Shown: positions 17,369-26,759 of the stretch, piece after piece
Layout of the letters: the number at the start of each line of letters is the position of its first letter
Numbering within the stretch: the stretch's first letter is position 1
From: JAAYUD01 sp041907665
Lineage (GTDB): Bacteria > Bacteroidota > Bacteroidia > Bacteroidales > Bacteroidaceae
NCBI GenBank assembly: GCA_041907665.1
Contig: JAYRGW010000006.1
Location: 41,757 to 105,756 of the forward strand
DNA: 64,000 nucleotides
Direction: 5' to 3'
Made by a program: the position numbers and the translations under genes
The notes under the pieces: model-generated
What the model saw: only the letters and a program-made list of their open reading frames with translations
Told to the model about the DNA's origin: nothing
Database searches by the model: none

Positions 17369-17905
17369 ATGGAAAGTTTCAGCGAATTGATAAAGACCCG
17401 CCGAAGCATGCGGAAGTTTACTACGGAAGAATTAACTCAAGATGAAGTTGTCGTCTTGTTGAAGGCCGCACTTATGGCTCCTACGTCCAAACGAAGCAAC
17501 TGCTGGCAGTTTGTAGTAGTGGATGATAAGGCGACGCTTGCTCAACTCGCAACTTGTAAGGAACAGGGAGCCTCGTTTATTGCAGGTGCAGCTTTGGCTG
17601 TTGTTGTCTTGGGTGATCCTTTGGCAAGTGATGTGTGGATGGAAGATGCTGCAATTGCTTCGATATATCTGCAATTGCAAGCCGAAGATTTGCAATTGGG
17701 CTCTTGCTGGGTACAGGTGATGGAACGTATGTATAGCGATACAATGACATCCAACGATTATGTACATGGGGTACTCGACATTCCCCGTCAGCTACAGGTC
17801 GTATCGATCATAGCTATAGGGCATAAAGATATGGAACGCAAACCTTTCAATGAGGACCACCTGCAATGGGAAAAAATACATATCAATAAATATGGTGGAA
17901 AGTAA
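17369..17905 (+). CDS. Nitroreductase-family flavoprotein
   Basis: This 178-residue protein starts ELIKTRRSMRKF, the FMN-phosphate-binding motif of the family. MAPTSKRSNCWQFVVV is the second flavin-contact segment, and LQLGSCWVQ is the conserved helix near residue 112. Such enzymes use NAD(P)H and FMN to reduce nitro compounds, quinones or other electron acceptors; the natural substrate is unknown. The compact form is the short Bacteroidetes class. It precedes the DUF2520 gene by 17 bases and is likely cotranscribed with it. A second, different family member lies at 19969-20490 on the other strand. Confidence 0.9.
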   Translation: MESFSELIKTRRSMRKFTTEELTQDEVVVLLKAALMAPTSKRSNCWQFVVVDDKATLAQLATCKEQGASFIAGAALAVVVLGDPLASDVWMEDAAIASIYLQLQAEDLQLGSCWVQVMERMYSDTMTSNDYVHGVLDIPRQLQVVSIIAIGHKDMERKPFNEDHLQWEKIHINKYGGK

Positions 17906-17922
17906 CATGTTCAAAATATAAT

Positions 17923-18711
17923 ATGAAGAGAAGTATACAAGACACTCAGATTGTTTTTATCGGATCGGGCAATCTGGCAACGAATCTGGCAAAGGCTCTC
18001 TATCGTCATGGTTTTCGAATTATGCAAGTTTATAGCCGTACCGAGGCTCATGCTCGCGAACTTGCAGATGCCGTAGAAGCCGACTGGACCGATTCGCTTG
18101 ACAGCGTGAGTCTTTCTGGAGAAATTTATTTCGTGAGTCTAACCGATACGGCTTTTGTTCAACTTGTTCCGAAATTGGTGAAGGGTAGGGAAGATAAGCT
18201 TTTTATTCATACTGCAGGCAGTATCCCTCTTGAGGTATGGAAAGGGCAGACCAATAGATATGGTGTTGTATATCCGATGCAAACTTTCAGCAAACAAGTG
18301 GAAGTTGACTTTTCGCAAATACCGATCTTTGTCGAAGCGAATAATGTAGAAGATCATGACTTGATGAAAGATATTGCGCAGATATTGTCTCAAAAGGTTT
18401 ATGACGCTACATCAGAACAACGCAAAATATTGCACTTGGCTGCCGTTTTTACATGTAATTTTTCAAATCACATGTATGCTCTTGCTGCGGCATTACTTAA
18501 TAAGTACGATTTGCCTTTCGACGTGATGTTGCCATTAATAGATGAAACGGCACGAAAAGTACATCAGTTGCCACCTTCGCTTACTCAAACCGGACCTGCG
18601 GCTCGGAATGACGAAGATGTGATGAATGCTCATCTGCAAATGCTCCAAAAAGAACCGTCGCTGCAAGAACTTTATAAATTGATCAGCCGTAGCATTCATA
18701 ATTTGAAATAG
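17923..18711 (+). CDS. DUF2520 protein with Rossmann NADP-binding fold
   Basis: The 262-residue protein has an N-terminal dinucleotide-binding loop, VFIGSGNLATNLAKAL (residues 11-26), resembling pyrroline-5-carboxylate reductase and F420-type NADP oxidoreductases. The C-terminal helical half (HLAAVFTCNFSNHMYALA; LPPSLTQTGPAARNDEDVMNAHL) is the DUF2520 signature. The family is widespread and often described as a predicted short-chain dehydrogenase or ketopantoate-reductase-like enzyme, with no agreed substrate. It lies between a nitroreductase and KdsC, in Bacteroidales-like company. The gap to KdsC is 93 bases, so a separate promoter for KdsC is possible. Confidence 0.88.
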   Translation: MKRSIQDTQIVFIGSGNLATNLAKALYRHGFRIMQVYSRTEAHARELADAVEADWTDSLDSVSLSGEIYFVSLTDTAFVQLVPKLVKGREDKLFIHTAGSIPLEVWKGQTNRYGVVYPMQTFSKQVEVDFSQIPIFVEANNVEDHDLMKDIAQILSQKVYDATSEQRKILHLAAVFTCNFSNHMYALAAALLNKYDLPFDVMLPLIDETARKVHQLPPSLTQTGPAARNDEDVMNAHLQMLQKEPSLQELYKLISRSIHNLK

Positions 18712-18804
18712 TATTATTATATTTGTAGGCAACACGTGTCTGTTTGTTTCAGTCAATGCCTGTATAGAAGGCCGTGTCGTGTGCGATAAAATAAATTATT
18801 TGAT

Positions 18805-19329
18805 ATGAGTTCGATAAATTATGATCTGACTAAAATAAAAGCAATCGCTTTTGATGTAGACGGAGTGTTGAGTGCCGAAACGATTGTTCTCGATGTGTCG
18901 GGCGAACCGATGCGCAGTGTCAATATCAAAGATGGTTATGCTATACAATTGGCTGTAAAGAAAGGATTGCATCTGGCTATTATTACCGGAGGACGTACCA
19001 AGGCTGTAGAAATGCGTTATAAGGGATTGGGCGTACAGGATATCATTTCCGGTTCGGCAGTGAAGATTCATGACTATCGCACTTTTCGTGATAAATACCG
19101 ACTGAAAGACGAAGAAATTATTTTTGTGGGAGACGATATTCCCGATCTTGAGGTGCTACGCGAGTGTGGTTTGCCATGCTGTCCTAAAGACGCAGCACCC
19201 GAAGTGAAAAATATTTCACGTTATATATCTCATTGTAACGGCGGTTTCGGAGTAGGTCGCGATATTGTAGAGCAAGTGCTGAAAGCGCAGGATAAATGGA
19301 TGGACAATGCCGAAGCTTTCGGATGGTAA
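18805..19329 (+). CDS. kdsC: 3-deoxy-D-manno-octulosonate 8-phosphate phosphatase, KdsC type
   Basis: This is a 174-residue HAD phosphatase without a cap domain, as in tetrameric KdsC enzymes. The nucleophile motif is FDVDGVLS (D17, D19). The SVNIKDGYAIQLAVKKGL segment that follows is diagnostic of KdsC, with IITGG (motif II) and FVGDDIPDLEVL (motif IV) in place. It removes phosphate from Kdo-8-phosphate on the way to lipid A-core lipopolysaccharide. CMP-N-acylneuraminate-linked HAD domains look similar, but the length and motifs favour KdsC. It ends the short rightward gene group and converges on the secreted protein at 19352. Confidence 0.9.
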   Translation: MSSINYDLTKIKAIAFDVDGVLSAETIVLDVSGEPMRSVNIKDGYAIQLAVKKGLHLAIITGGRTKAVEMRYKGLGVQDIISGSAVKIHDYRTFRDKYRLKDEEIIFVGDDIPDLEVLRECGLPCCPKDAAPEVKNISRYISHCNGGFGVGRDIVEQVLKAQDKWMDNAEAFGW

Positions 19330-19351
19330 AAAGCAAAGATTTTATATCGAC

Positions 19352-19972
19352 TTAAAATCCCATTGGGTTGGCTTCCCTACTTACTTCTACACGGAAACCG
19401 AAATGTCCGTTGGCAGACTTCATTTCGAATGCCCCTTTAAAATCATGCTTTTGCCAAGGCATTGCATTCATCCCCGGCAATAGTCTCCCTTGGGCATCGT
19501 ACTTACCATAGACATTGATCTGTGCTCCGTTTTTCAGTCGGAAACTGGCGCCTTGAAGCATATCGGGGTTGGTGCTGAGGTTATAGGCCCATGTACTGTA
19601 TAATGGTATATATCCCAATCCGTACCCGTATCCCATGCCGTAGTAATAGCTCCACGTATTGTAGGGAAACAAAATATTCGCTCTTGAAAAATCATTTGTG
19701 AAACCTGTACCGAAGAGATTGCTCGTATCGAGTCGGAACAAGTTGCTGAAATCTTTTTTAAGTACGCCATCCTTCGAAAATTGAATTGTTTTAGAGGTTG
19801 AAGGCAATATGTTGAGTTGTCTCATATCTAGCTGATACTCGCCAAACTGCTTCGTCTCGGGTTGCTTGCTGTTCAATGAGCGGTGTAGCGTATCGGCAGC
19901 AATTTCGTATTGTCCCCACATACAAATAGGTAGGGAACAACATAAAAAGAATATCAGAAATAAACGTTTCAT
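19352..19972 (-). CDS. Small secreted protein of unknown function
   Basis: The protein has 206 residues when started at the ATG at 19972. The frame stays open further upstream, but the upstream part is an arginine-rich shadow of the nitroreductase gene, whereas MKRLFLIFFLCCSLPICMWGQ is a clear Sec signal. That ATG overlaps the nitroreductase stop in an ATGA, so the two genes are probably translationally coupled. The centre is rich in Tyr and Gly (YYYGMGYGYGLGYIPLYSTW), and the C-terminal third has strands ending in HFGFRVEVSREAN. I recognise no enzymatic motif. It is probably periplasmic or outer-membrane associated, judging only from the signal. Confidence 0.7.
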   Translation of the reverse strand: MKRLFLIFFLCCSLPICMWGQYEIAADTLHRSLNSKQPETKQFGEYQLDMRQLNILPSTSKTIQFSKDGVLKKDFSNLFRLDTSNLFGTGFTNDFSRANILFPYNTWSYYYGMGYGYGLGYIPLYSTWAYNLSTNPDMLQGASFRLKNGAQINVYGKYDAQGRLLPGMNAMPWQKHDFKGAFEMKSANGHFGFRVEVSREANPMGF

Positions 19973-20490
19973 TTTACGTAATGAATATACCCTTCCTTGC
20001 GGGGCCTTGTTTCGGGCATCGGACCGGCAGGATACCCCACAATGCAATGTGCAATACCTTCGTAGTCTCCTTCTATACCCCAAGAATGGAGTAAAGCTTT
20101 TCCTTCTTCGCTCTCGAATTCTTCTTTGGCACGATGAATCCAACAGCTTCCCAGCCCAAGAGCATGAGCGGCAAGCATTAAATTCTCCATAACCAAGCTT
20201 CCGTCATATATATGTGTAGGCCTGTTTTTGTCCGCTAATACGACTATTACAGCCGGTGCTCCATAAAAGGGGTCGCTTGATGTGCCCATAATGTCAGCAT
20301 TCATCTTCGACAGCTGATCGCGATCTTCTTTATTGGTTACTGCTACAATGACTGGAGACTGTGCGTTCATCCCCGTCGGAGCATAAGTTCCGGCTTCTAC
20401 TATTTGGTCTATCAAATGTGCAGGGACAGTATCAGGTTTATATTTTCGGATGCTGCGTCGGGTGCGTATCAAATCAAAAAAATCGTTCAT
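19969..20490 (-). CDS. Nitroreductase-family flavoprotein
   Basis: This 173-residue protein starts FFDLIRTRRSIRKYKPD, the FMN-phosphate-binding signature. AGTYAPTGMNAQSPVIVAV follows, and then ENLMLAAHALGLGSCWIHRA in the dimer core. The C-terminus HCIVGYPAGPMP is typical of the short nitroreductase class. It should bind FMN as a dimer and use NAD(P)H to reduce a nitro or quinone-like acceptor; the substrate is unknown. It is only distantly like the family member at 17369, so this is not a recent local duplication. It is upstream of, and overlaps by four bases, a small secreted protein gene. Confidence 0.9.
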   Translation of the reverse strand: MNDFFDLIRTRRSIRKYKPDTVPAHLIDQIVEAGTYAPTGMNAQSPVIVAVTNKEDRDQLSKMNADIMGTSSDPFYGAPAVIVVLADKNRPTHIYDGSLVMENLMLAAHALGLGSCWIHRAKEEFESEEGKALLHSWGIEGDYEGIAHCIVGYPAGPMPETRPRKEGYIHYVK

Positions 20491-20537
20491 AGAAAATAGA
20501 TGTTATATATAGTCCTTTTATAATTTATTATTTCAGG

Positions 20538-20545
20538 CAAACTTA
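20538..20545 (-). promoter_or_regulatory. Candidate -7 box for the leftward nitroreductase
   Basis: TAAGTTTG reads leftwards from 20545 and matches TAnnTTTG, 48 bases upstream of the ATG at 20490. No -33 element is clear. Confidence 0.35.
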
Positions 20546-20925
20546 CACAAAAAAAAGGAATTTATAAGTGAGACTTTATAAAAGAATATTTTTTTATGTA
20601 AATAAGATTTCAAGTTACACTTCTCGTATAAAAATAAATTTTTCGTTTTTCTTGAACTATCCGCTGTATGTATTTCTCGATAAGTCTGGCATGTCAGTAC
20701 TTTTTGATAGTTATATTTGATTAGCTATCAGCTTCTAAAGATGTCTTGGCTTTGTCGTGTGCACATCCCTTTGATGCAATTATGCACCGATTGACAAATA
20801 ATTATCTTGAAGTTGTTTTTCAGAATGTTTTATGAAGCAAATATCGGGTGCATCACTGATACTTTTTTATCCATACGAAGGTTGTATGTTCCAAATTGAT
20901 TTTTTGCCGTTGTATCTTCGAAAAA

Positions 20926-20959
20926 TGATAAGGACGAACACAAAAGTTTGTCCTTATCA
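20926..20959. repeat. 14-bp inverted repeat
   Basis: TGATAAGGACGAAC (20926-20939) and GTTTGTCCTTATCA (20946-20959) form a hairpin with one mismatch in a gene-free stretch of about 900 bases (20491-21411). Apart from this hairpin, the dispersed repeat and the two -7 boxes, I see nothing else in the stretch. Confidence 0.6.
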
Positions 20960-20986
20960 AAATAAAAGTTTATAACTAGAAACATT

Positions 20987-21032
20987 TATTTTCGTCCTTA
21001 TGAATTTCTTGCTGTCTATCAGTGTGTTGCGT
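20987..21032 (+). repeat. Dispersed intergenic repeat, copy 1
   Basis: The first 22 bases (core TTTTCGTCCTTATGAATTTC) are identical to 43618-43639. The next 23 bases match in about 17 positions. Both copies lie in long intergenic spaces next to inverted repeats that contain AAGGAC. No open reading frame is involved. Confidence 0.65.
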
Positions 21033-21366
21033 AATGCTCGTTTGTCCGCCTATATCGGTCCTATATGGGGCAGACTGTTTGTTGGTAGCAAAAACGGGTT
21101 CTGAAGTATCCTGAAGGCCGTATTCGGATAAGAAAGTATCAGTATGTTTTTACACATTCACTTTGATGTCGTTTACAGCTAAAAAAAAGGATTTTAATAT
21201 GCTACTCTTTGGTTTATTATTGTATCAATGTAGTATGCAAAAGTTCAATAAAAAGAACTATTGCTATTATTGATATCATAATACTATTATCTTTGTCAGA
21301 AATGTATGTGCAAAAAAAATTAAGAGACTAATGATGAAATTTATATAAATTTCAAATATAATTCTT

Positions 21367-21374
21367 TATATTTG
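21367..21374 (+). promoter_or_regulatory. -7 box for the ECF sigma gene
   Basis: TATATTTG matches TAnnTTTG. It would place the transcript start near 21381, which argues for the ATG at 21412 as the true start rather than the TTG at 21385. Confidence 0.45.
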
Positions 21375-21411
21375 CGGGCGATAATTGGAGTTTTGTTTAG
21401 AATTAACGAAA

Positions 21412-21954
21412 ATGGTATCGGAAAGTACATTCTCGGATATTTATACAATATACTTTAAGAAGTCTTTTTTCTTTGTCAAATCGTTTGTACATGATGATAT
21501 GGCGGCTGAAGATATAACATCTGACGCCCTTATTAAATTGTGGAATATAATGAAAACAGAAGAAGTGAGGCACTTGGAGGTACTTTTGTTTGTTATTCTA
21601 AAAGATAAGTCGCTTGATTATCTACGCCACGAGGAACTGAAACGGAATGCCATTAATTCTATCACCAATTGGCAAGACAGGGAATTATGTAAACGTATAA
21701 ATACTTTGCAAGCTTGCGATCCGACAGAGATATTCTCGGACGAGGTACTTAATATTATTCGATCTACATTAAAACAATTGTCTCCGCAGACTCAGCAAAT
21801 TTTTATAATGAGTCGTTTTGAAGATAAATCGAATAAAGAAATTTCCACGCAAATGGATCTTTCTCTCAAAAGTGTCGAGTATCATATCACCAAGGCGTTG
21901 AAAGTGCTTCGAGTTGCATTGCAAGATTATCTTCCTCTCTATTTTCTGCTATAA
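21412..21954 (+). CDS. ECF-type RNA polymerase sigma factor
   Basis: The protein has 180 residues from the ATG at 21412. A TTG at 21385 is in frame but too close to the likely transcription start. Region 2 is FSDIYTIYFKKSFFFVKSF...AAEDITSDALIKLWN, with the usual recruitment helix. Region 4 is the C-terminal helix-turn-helix, TQQIFIMSRFEDKSNKEISTQMDLSLKSVEYHITKAL. This is the Bacteroidetes branch that controls SusC/SusD loci. The next genes are a FecR anti-sigma and a SusC with an STN domain, so a cell-surface signalling cascade is expected: substrate at SusC, release by FecR, transcription of the locus. Confidence 0.92.
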   Translation: MVSESTFSDIYTIYFKKSFFFVKSFVHDDMAAEDITSDALIKLWNIMKTEEVRHLEVLLFVILKDKSLDYLRHEELKRNAINSITNWQDRELCKRINTLQACDPTEIFSDEVLNIIRSTLKQLSPQTQQIFIMSRFEDKSNKEISTQMDLSLKSVEYHITKALKVLRVALQDYLPLYFLL

Positions 21955-22079
21955 TTTCAGATAGGGCGTATTTTTCGACAAGCCTTATTAGCACCTTTTT
22001 TCTCTATTATTAAAATTTCTTTCTTTTTGATTTAGGGTTTTTTACATTTAAAACGTCCTAATAGAAAATACCTTAGAAT

Positions 22080-23021
22080 ATGGATGCTAAGCTACTGGAA
22101 AAATATATAGCCGGATTTGCCAATCAAGACGAGACAAAGGAAGTGTGGGAATGGATTGAGCAAAACGATGAAAATATGGATGAGTATATGTCTCAACGTA
22201 AGCTCTATATTCTTACGCTATGGCGTACGGAAGCGATGCAAAAAGTGCGAGACGAAAGTGTAAAAACGAGGAAGATCGGTCTTTATCTTGTGCTGAAAGA
22301 AATTATGAAAATAGCGGCCATTTTTGCAATTGCCGTAGCAGGTGTCTATTATTGGATGAATACGAAAGTTACCGAACAAAAATCGACAATGGAAAGTCTA
22401 TATACTCCTGCAGGACAACGCGCAGAATTGACTCTTGAAGATGGGACACACGTGTGGCTTAATGCGAATTCGAAAATAACTTATCCGTCCAAGTTCAAAA
22501 AAGGAGAACGTAACGTGTCGTTGCAGGGTGAAGCGTTTTTCAAAGTAGCTCACGATGCCGAACGCCCCTTTATAGTCAATGCCAAAGGGTATAGAGTACA
22601 AGTGTTGGGTACGGAATTTGACGTATTGGCCTATGATGGTGAAAATTGTGAAGTGGATTTATTGAAAGGCAAAGTGCATGTGTTGACGCCTGACAATAGA
22701 GTGGCAGACTTGAATCCCGGTGAACGGATATATACCTGTGATGGACAAGTTGTGAAAGGCGAAATAGCACATCCCGAATATTTCAGATGGCGAGACGGTT
22801 TGATATGCTTTGACAATATGACTATTGGGATGATGGCCGATAAATTGGGACGATATTATGGAGTAAAACTCAAGATTGCCAATGCTAGGATTGCATCTTA
22901 TCGTTATACCGGAAAGTTCTGGTCGAGTGATGGAATAGAGCATGTACTGGAGGTACTCAAGCGGGATCATAAATTCTCTTATACCAAAGACAATGATAAG
23001 AATCTGTATATTATATATTAA
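22080..23021 (+). CDS. FecR-type anti-sigma factor
   Basis: This is a 313-residue inner-membrane protein. The cytoplasmic N-terminus (about 1-80) would bind the sigma factor. One membrane segment follows, IMKIAAIFAIAVAGVYYWM (about 76-94). The periplasmic FecR domain comes next (AELTLEDGTHVWLNANSKITYP; LQGEAFFKVAHDAERPFIV; VLGTEFDVLAYD), then a C-terminal STN-contacting domain (FRWRDGLICFDNMTIGMMADKLGRYYGVKL). It sits between sigma and SusC genes, the standard order. It receives the signal from the STN domain of the SusC at 23183 and releases the sigma factor, as known for FecIRA-type systems. Confidence 0.94.
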   Translation: MDAKLLEKYIAGFANQDETKEVWEWIEQNDENMDEYMSQRKLYILTLWRTEAMQKVRDESVKTRKIGLYLVLKEIMKIAAIFAIAVAGVYYWMNTKVTEQKSTMESLYTPAGQRAELTLEDGTHVWLNANSKITYPSKFKKGERNVSLQGEAFFKVAHDAERPFIVNAKGYRVQVLGTEFDVLAYDGENCEVDLLKGKVHVLTPDNRVADLNPGERIYTCDGQVVKGEIAHPEYFRWRDGLICFDNMTIGMMADKLGRYYGVKLKIANARIASYRYTGKFWSSDGIEHVLEVLKRDHKFSYTKDNDKNLYIIY

Positions 23022-23182
23022 CGTAACCTAAAAAGATACTTGCCTATGAAACATACCTGATTGCATATTTTTTAATTGAAAAAGTAGCGGGACGATATGG
23101 CTGTATCATCCCGCCGAATTCAACGTGAAGTTGAATAATTTGTTTTATCTTAAGTAATTAACTCAAAATACAGTGCAAATAT

Positions 23183-26100
23183 ATGGAAAATATTTTGAAC
23201 CCAAGTCCTGCTATGGGGCTAAAATTTATATGTAGAATCATGAGGCTTACTATTATTGCTCTATTTGTATTTGTCGGAACGGCTTTTGGCACTGAATCAT
23301 ATTCCCAAGTGAAGCGGGTTACAGTTGTATCGAATGATATATCTTTGAAGAATGTCATCAATCAGATTGAGAAACAGACCAACTATTTGTTTGTTTACAA
23401 TATGAATGATATTAATCTGAATAAGAATGTCAGTATCAATGCTCGCAATCAATCTGTCCTTCAGGTGTTGAAAGAAATATTCAATAATACGAATATAAAC
23501 TTTGTTCTGGAGGGGAAAAACATTTTGTTGGTAAAAGACAATAAAATGTCGCATAAGGCCAACTTGCAACAGGCCACAAAGAATATTACCGGAAAGGTGG
23601 TTGATTCGAAGGGAGATCCTATCATAGGTGCTTCGGTTGTAAACAAAGATAATGCGGGGGTCGGAGTGGCGACTGATGTAAACGGCCATTTCTCGATTGC
23701 CGCGAAGCCTGGTGTGACGTTGGTGATTTCTTATATCGGGTTCGAACCAAAGAAAATAACGGTCAAAGCCGGTGAATCTTTCTATACTGTAGAATTGACC
23801 GAAAACGTTAAAGTACTTGACGAAGTATTGGTGGTGGCTTTCGGTAAGATGAAGAAAGAAGCATTCACAGGATCGGCTGGTGTCGTTAAATCGGACGAAT
23901 TGTTGAAAACGCAGGTTACCAATCCTGTAGAGGCACTTGCCGGACGTGTGGCCGGCGTGCAGCTTTCGAACTCTTCTTTCCAATTGGGAAGCTCTCCTTC
24001 TATCACAATACGTGGATTCGGTTCAATATCTTCTGATACGGAACCGCTGATCGTTGTCGACGGTATGCCTTACGACGGAGATTTGAACTTGATAAATCCC
24101 AGTGATATCGAGTCTATGACAGTGTTGAAAGATGCTGCTTCGAATGCGCTGTATGGTGCTCGTGGTGCCAATGGCGTCTTGATGATTACTACCAAACGTG
24201 GTAAAATGGGTGCTTCGAAGATTACATTCGATTCCAAGTGGGGTGCCAATTCCAATGGATTGAAGAATTACAAGACCACTAATTCCAAACAATTTTACGA
24301 AACTTACTATAAGATGCTGTATAACTACTACGTCAGCTCAGACGGTGGTTCGATGTCAGCATCAGATGCGCATGGTTTGGCAAATAAGAATTTGGTCGAT
24401 TCGTCAACAGGCGTAGGTCCCGGTTATATGGTTTATACCGTTCCTACAGGACAAGACTTTATTCAGGCTGGAGGTGTGATGAATCCGGCTGCAACGATGG
24501 GTGCTCCGTATAGCTATAACGGTCAGCAGTTTTGGTTGCAGGCCGATGATTGGGAAAAAGAAGGTCTTCGAGACGGTTTTCGCCAAGAGTATAATACGAC
24601 AATATCGGGTGCTTCGGATAAAGTGAATTATTATACTTCTTTCGGTTATCTCGATCAGCAGGGTATTCAGGTGGGCTCGAGTCAGAAACGTCTTTCTACA
24701 CGTGTCAAATTGGATTATCAGGCTAAAAAATGGCTGAAGGTTGGTACAAACTTTAATTATACTAAGTATGATAACAGTCAGACTTCTGAAGGAACTGTAG
24801 GTACCGGTACTATTTGGAGCACTATCAAGACATTGGCTCCTATTTATCCTGTTTATTTGCGCGATGCCAAAAAGAACATCATGATTGACCAGTGGGGAGA
24901 AAAGATGTACGACTTTGGTAGAAGCTATGACTTGTCGCGTGCAGGCGATGTTGGCGGTAACTGTATCTTTGATAACAAATACCGTACTTCGGATAGTGAT
25001 GGCAATTCGTTTATAGCAAGTGGGTATGGTGATATCAATATTATGGATGGATTGGTATTTACATTCAATGCCAATACTTACAACTATAACTCGAGATATA
25101 CGTATGCTACCAGTCCTTTTGTCGATTACTATACTGGTTCTTCGGATAATGGTTATTTATATAAGAGTTCTTCCAGAACTTATACTTACAACACTCAGCA
25201 ATTGCTCAATTATAACAAACAATTCGGTAAACATGATATCAGTGCAATGTTGGGACACGAATACTATAAGTATAAATTTGAATTCTTGGGTGCATCGGGC
25301 CATAACTTTGGTATAGAAGGAACAAAAGAGTTGGCAACTTGTTTGAATCTGAATGGAGATCCCAGTTCTTATTCTTCCGATTATAATAACGAAGGTTTCT
25401 TTTTCCGCGGCATGTACAATTACGATTCCAAATATTATGGTTCTCTATCTTATCGTCGTGATGCTTCTTCTCGTTTTGCCAAGAAACATCGTTGGGGTGA
25501 CTTCTGGTCGGTAGGTGCTGCGTGGCTTCTTTCGAAAGAAAACTTCTTTAATGTTCCTTGGGTCAATTCGCTGAAGTTGAAAGTATCAGTAGGCTCTCAG
25601 GGTAATGATAATATCGGAAACTATCTTTATGCCGATTCCTATACGATAGTAAACAATAACAATGAGGTTGCTTATCAATGGCGTCAGAAAGGTTCTGAAA
25701 ATATCACATGGGAAACAAATACCAACTGGAATACTGGCGTTGAATTCGAATTGTTCAACAGACATCTTTCCGGTAGCTTGGATTATTTCTCTCGCAAAAC
25801 AACAGATATGTTGTTCTCTCTCAATACACCTCCATCGATAGGTTATACCAGCTACTATATTAATCTGGGCGATATGCGCAACTCGGGTATTGAACTTTCG
25901 TTGTCGGCTTCGTTGATAAATAACAAGGATATGCGTTGGGATGTTAACTTTAATATAACTCATGTGAAGAATAAAGTGCTGAAACTTCCTGATGCTGTCA
26001 AAACAACAGTGGTCGATGGTCATAAAGGTTATGTTAATTTGGATAAATCATTCGTTTCCATGTATGACTATTTTGTAACCGAAGGAAAGTCGCTCTATAC

Positions 26101-26740
26101 TTGGTATCTTCCTAAATATGCAGGAGTTGATAAAGAAACGGGTGAAGCGATGTATTATAAAGATACTGTAGACAGTAATGGTAAAGTTACCGGTCGCGAA
26201 ACAACAAAAGATCCCAGTTTGGCTACCAACTATATTATTGGTGATGCACTACCCAAATTTTATGGCGGTTTCGGTACAAGTTTCAGCTATCGTGGATTCG
26301 ACTTCTCTGTTAACCTAAACTATCAGTTGGGAGGTAAATCTTACGACTATACTTATCAGACTTTAATGCACACGGGTGGAACTACGAATACGACTTGGTC
26401 TAAAGATATATTCAAGGCTTGGACACCCGAGAATAAGAACACGGATGTACCTCGTTTGAGATTCTCTGAAAAATATTCGCAAAATGCACGGTCCGATCGT
26501 TTCTTGAAAGATGCAAGTTATCTGAGTGTTCAGAATATCAATATTGGATATACATTGCCATCTAGCTTTACTCGTAAATTCTCTGTCGATAATATGCGTG
26601 TTTATTTTAGTGGAGAGAATTTATTCTATATTTCAGGCCGGCAAGGTTTCGACCCTCGCTATTCGTTGAAAGGTGTAACCAATCCCGAGCTTTATTCACC
26701 GATACGTACCATATCGGGAGGTATTTCATTGACATTCTAA
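23183..26740 (+). CDS. SusC/RagA-type TonB-dependent transporter with signalling STN domain
   Basis: The 1185-residue outer-membrane protein has a long N-terminus with a hydrophobic signal (LTIIALFVFVGTAFG). A secretin/TonB short N-terminal (STN) domain lies at about 48-115 (NDISLKNVINQIEKQTNYLFVYN), then a carboxypeptidase-regulatory-like domain (about 132-215) and the plug (VVAFGKMKKEAFTGSAGVV; PSITIRGFGSISSDTEPLIVVDGMP; SMTVLKDAASNALYGARGANGVLMITTKRG). The barrel ends in GGISLTF. The STN domain contacts FecR, matching the sigma/anti-sigma pair upstream. It pairs with the SusD gene 19 bases downstream. With GH89 as the locus enzyme the substrate is probably an alpha-GlcNAc-containing glycan. 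Confidence 0.96.
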   Translation: MENILNPSPAMGLKFICRIMRLTIIALFVFVGTAFGTESYSQVKRVTVVSNDISLKNVINQIEKQTNYLFVYNMNDINLNKNVSINARNQSVLQVLKEIFNNTNINFVLEGKNILLVKDNKMSHKANLQQATKNITGKVVDSKGDPIIGASVVNKDNAGVGVATDVNGHFSIAAKPGVTLVISYIGFEPKKITVKAGESFYTVELTENVKVLDEVLVVAFGKMKKEAFTGSAGVVKSDELLKTQVTNPVEALAGRVAGVQLSNSSFQLGSSPSITIRGFGSISSDTEPLIVVDGMPYDGDLNLINPSDIESMTVLKDAASNALYGARGANGVLMITTKRGKMGASKITFDSKWGANSNGLKNYKTTNSKQFYETYYKMLYNYYVSSDGGSMSASDAHGLANKNLVDSSTGVGPGYMVYTVPTGQDFIQAGGVMNPAATMGAPYSYNGQQFWLQADDWEKEGLRDGFRQEYNTTISGASDKVNYYTSFGYLDQQGIQVGSSQKRLSTRVKLDYQAKKWLKVGTNFNYTKYDNSQTSEGTVGTGTIWSTIKTLAPIYPVYLRDAKKNIMIDQWGEKMYDFGRSYDLSRAGDVGGNCIFDNKYRTSDSDGNSFIASGYGDINIMDGLVFTFNANTYNYNSRYTYATSPFVDYYTGSSDNGYLYKSSSRTYTYNTQQLLNYNKQFGKHDISAMLGHEYYKYKFEFLGASGHNFGIEGTKELATCLNLNGDPSSYSSDYNNEGFFFRGMYNYDSKYYGSLSYRRDASSRFAKKHRWGDFWSVGAAWLLSKENFFNVPWVNSLKLKVSVGSQGNDNIGNYLYADSYTIVNNNNEVAYQWRQKGSENITWETNTNWNTGVEFELFNRHLSGSLDYFSRKTTDMLFSLNTPPSIGYTSYYINLGDMRNSGIELSLSASLINNKDMRWDVNFNITHVKNKVLKLPDAVKTTVVDGHKGYVNLDKSFVSMYDYFVTEGKSLYTWYLPKYAGVDKETGEAMYYKDTVDSNGKVTGRETTKDPSLATNYIIGDALPKFYGGFGTSFSYRGFDFSVNLNYQLGGKSYDYTYQTLMHTGGTTNTTWSKDIFKAWTPENKNTDVPRLRFSEKYSQNARSDRFLKDASYLSVQNINIGYTLPSSFTRKFSVDNMRVYFSGENLFYISGRQGFDPRYSLKGVTNPELYSPIRTISGGISLTF

Positions 26741-26759
26741 ACATAAATAACAGATAATC

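Noticed and set aside
21385..21411. TTG start of the ECF sigma gene at 21385
   Set aside because: It is a few bases from the predicted transcript start, and the ATG at 21412 gives a normal ECF N-terminus.
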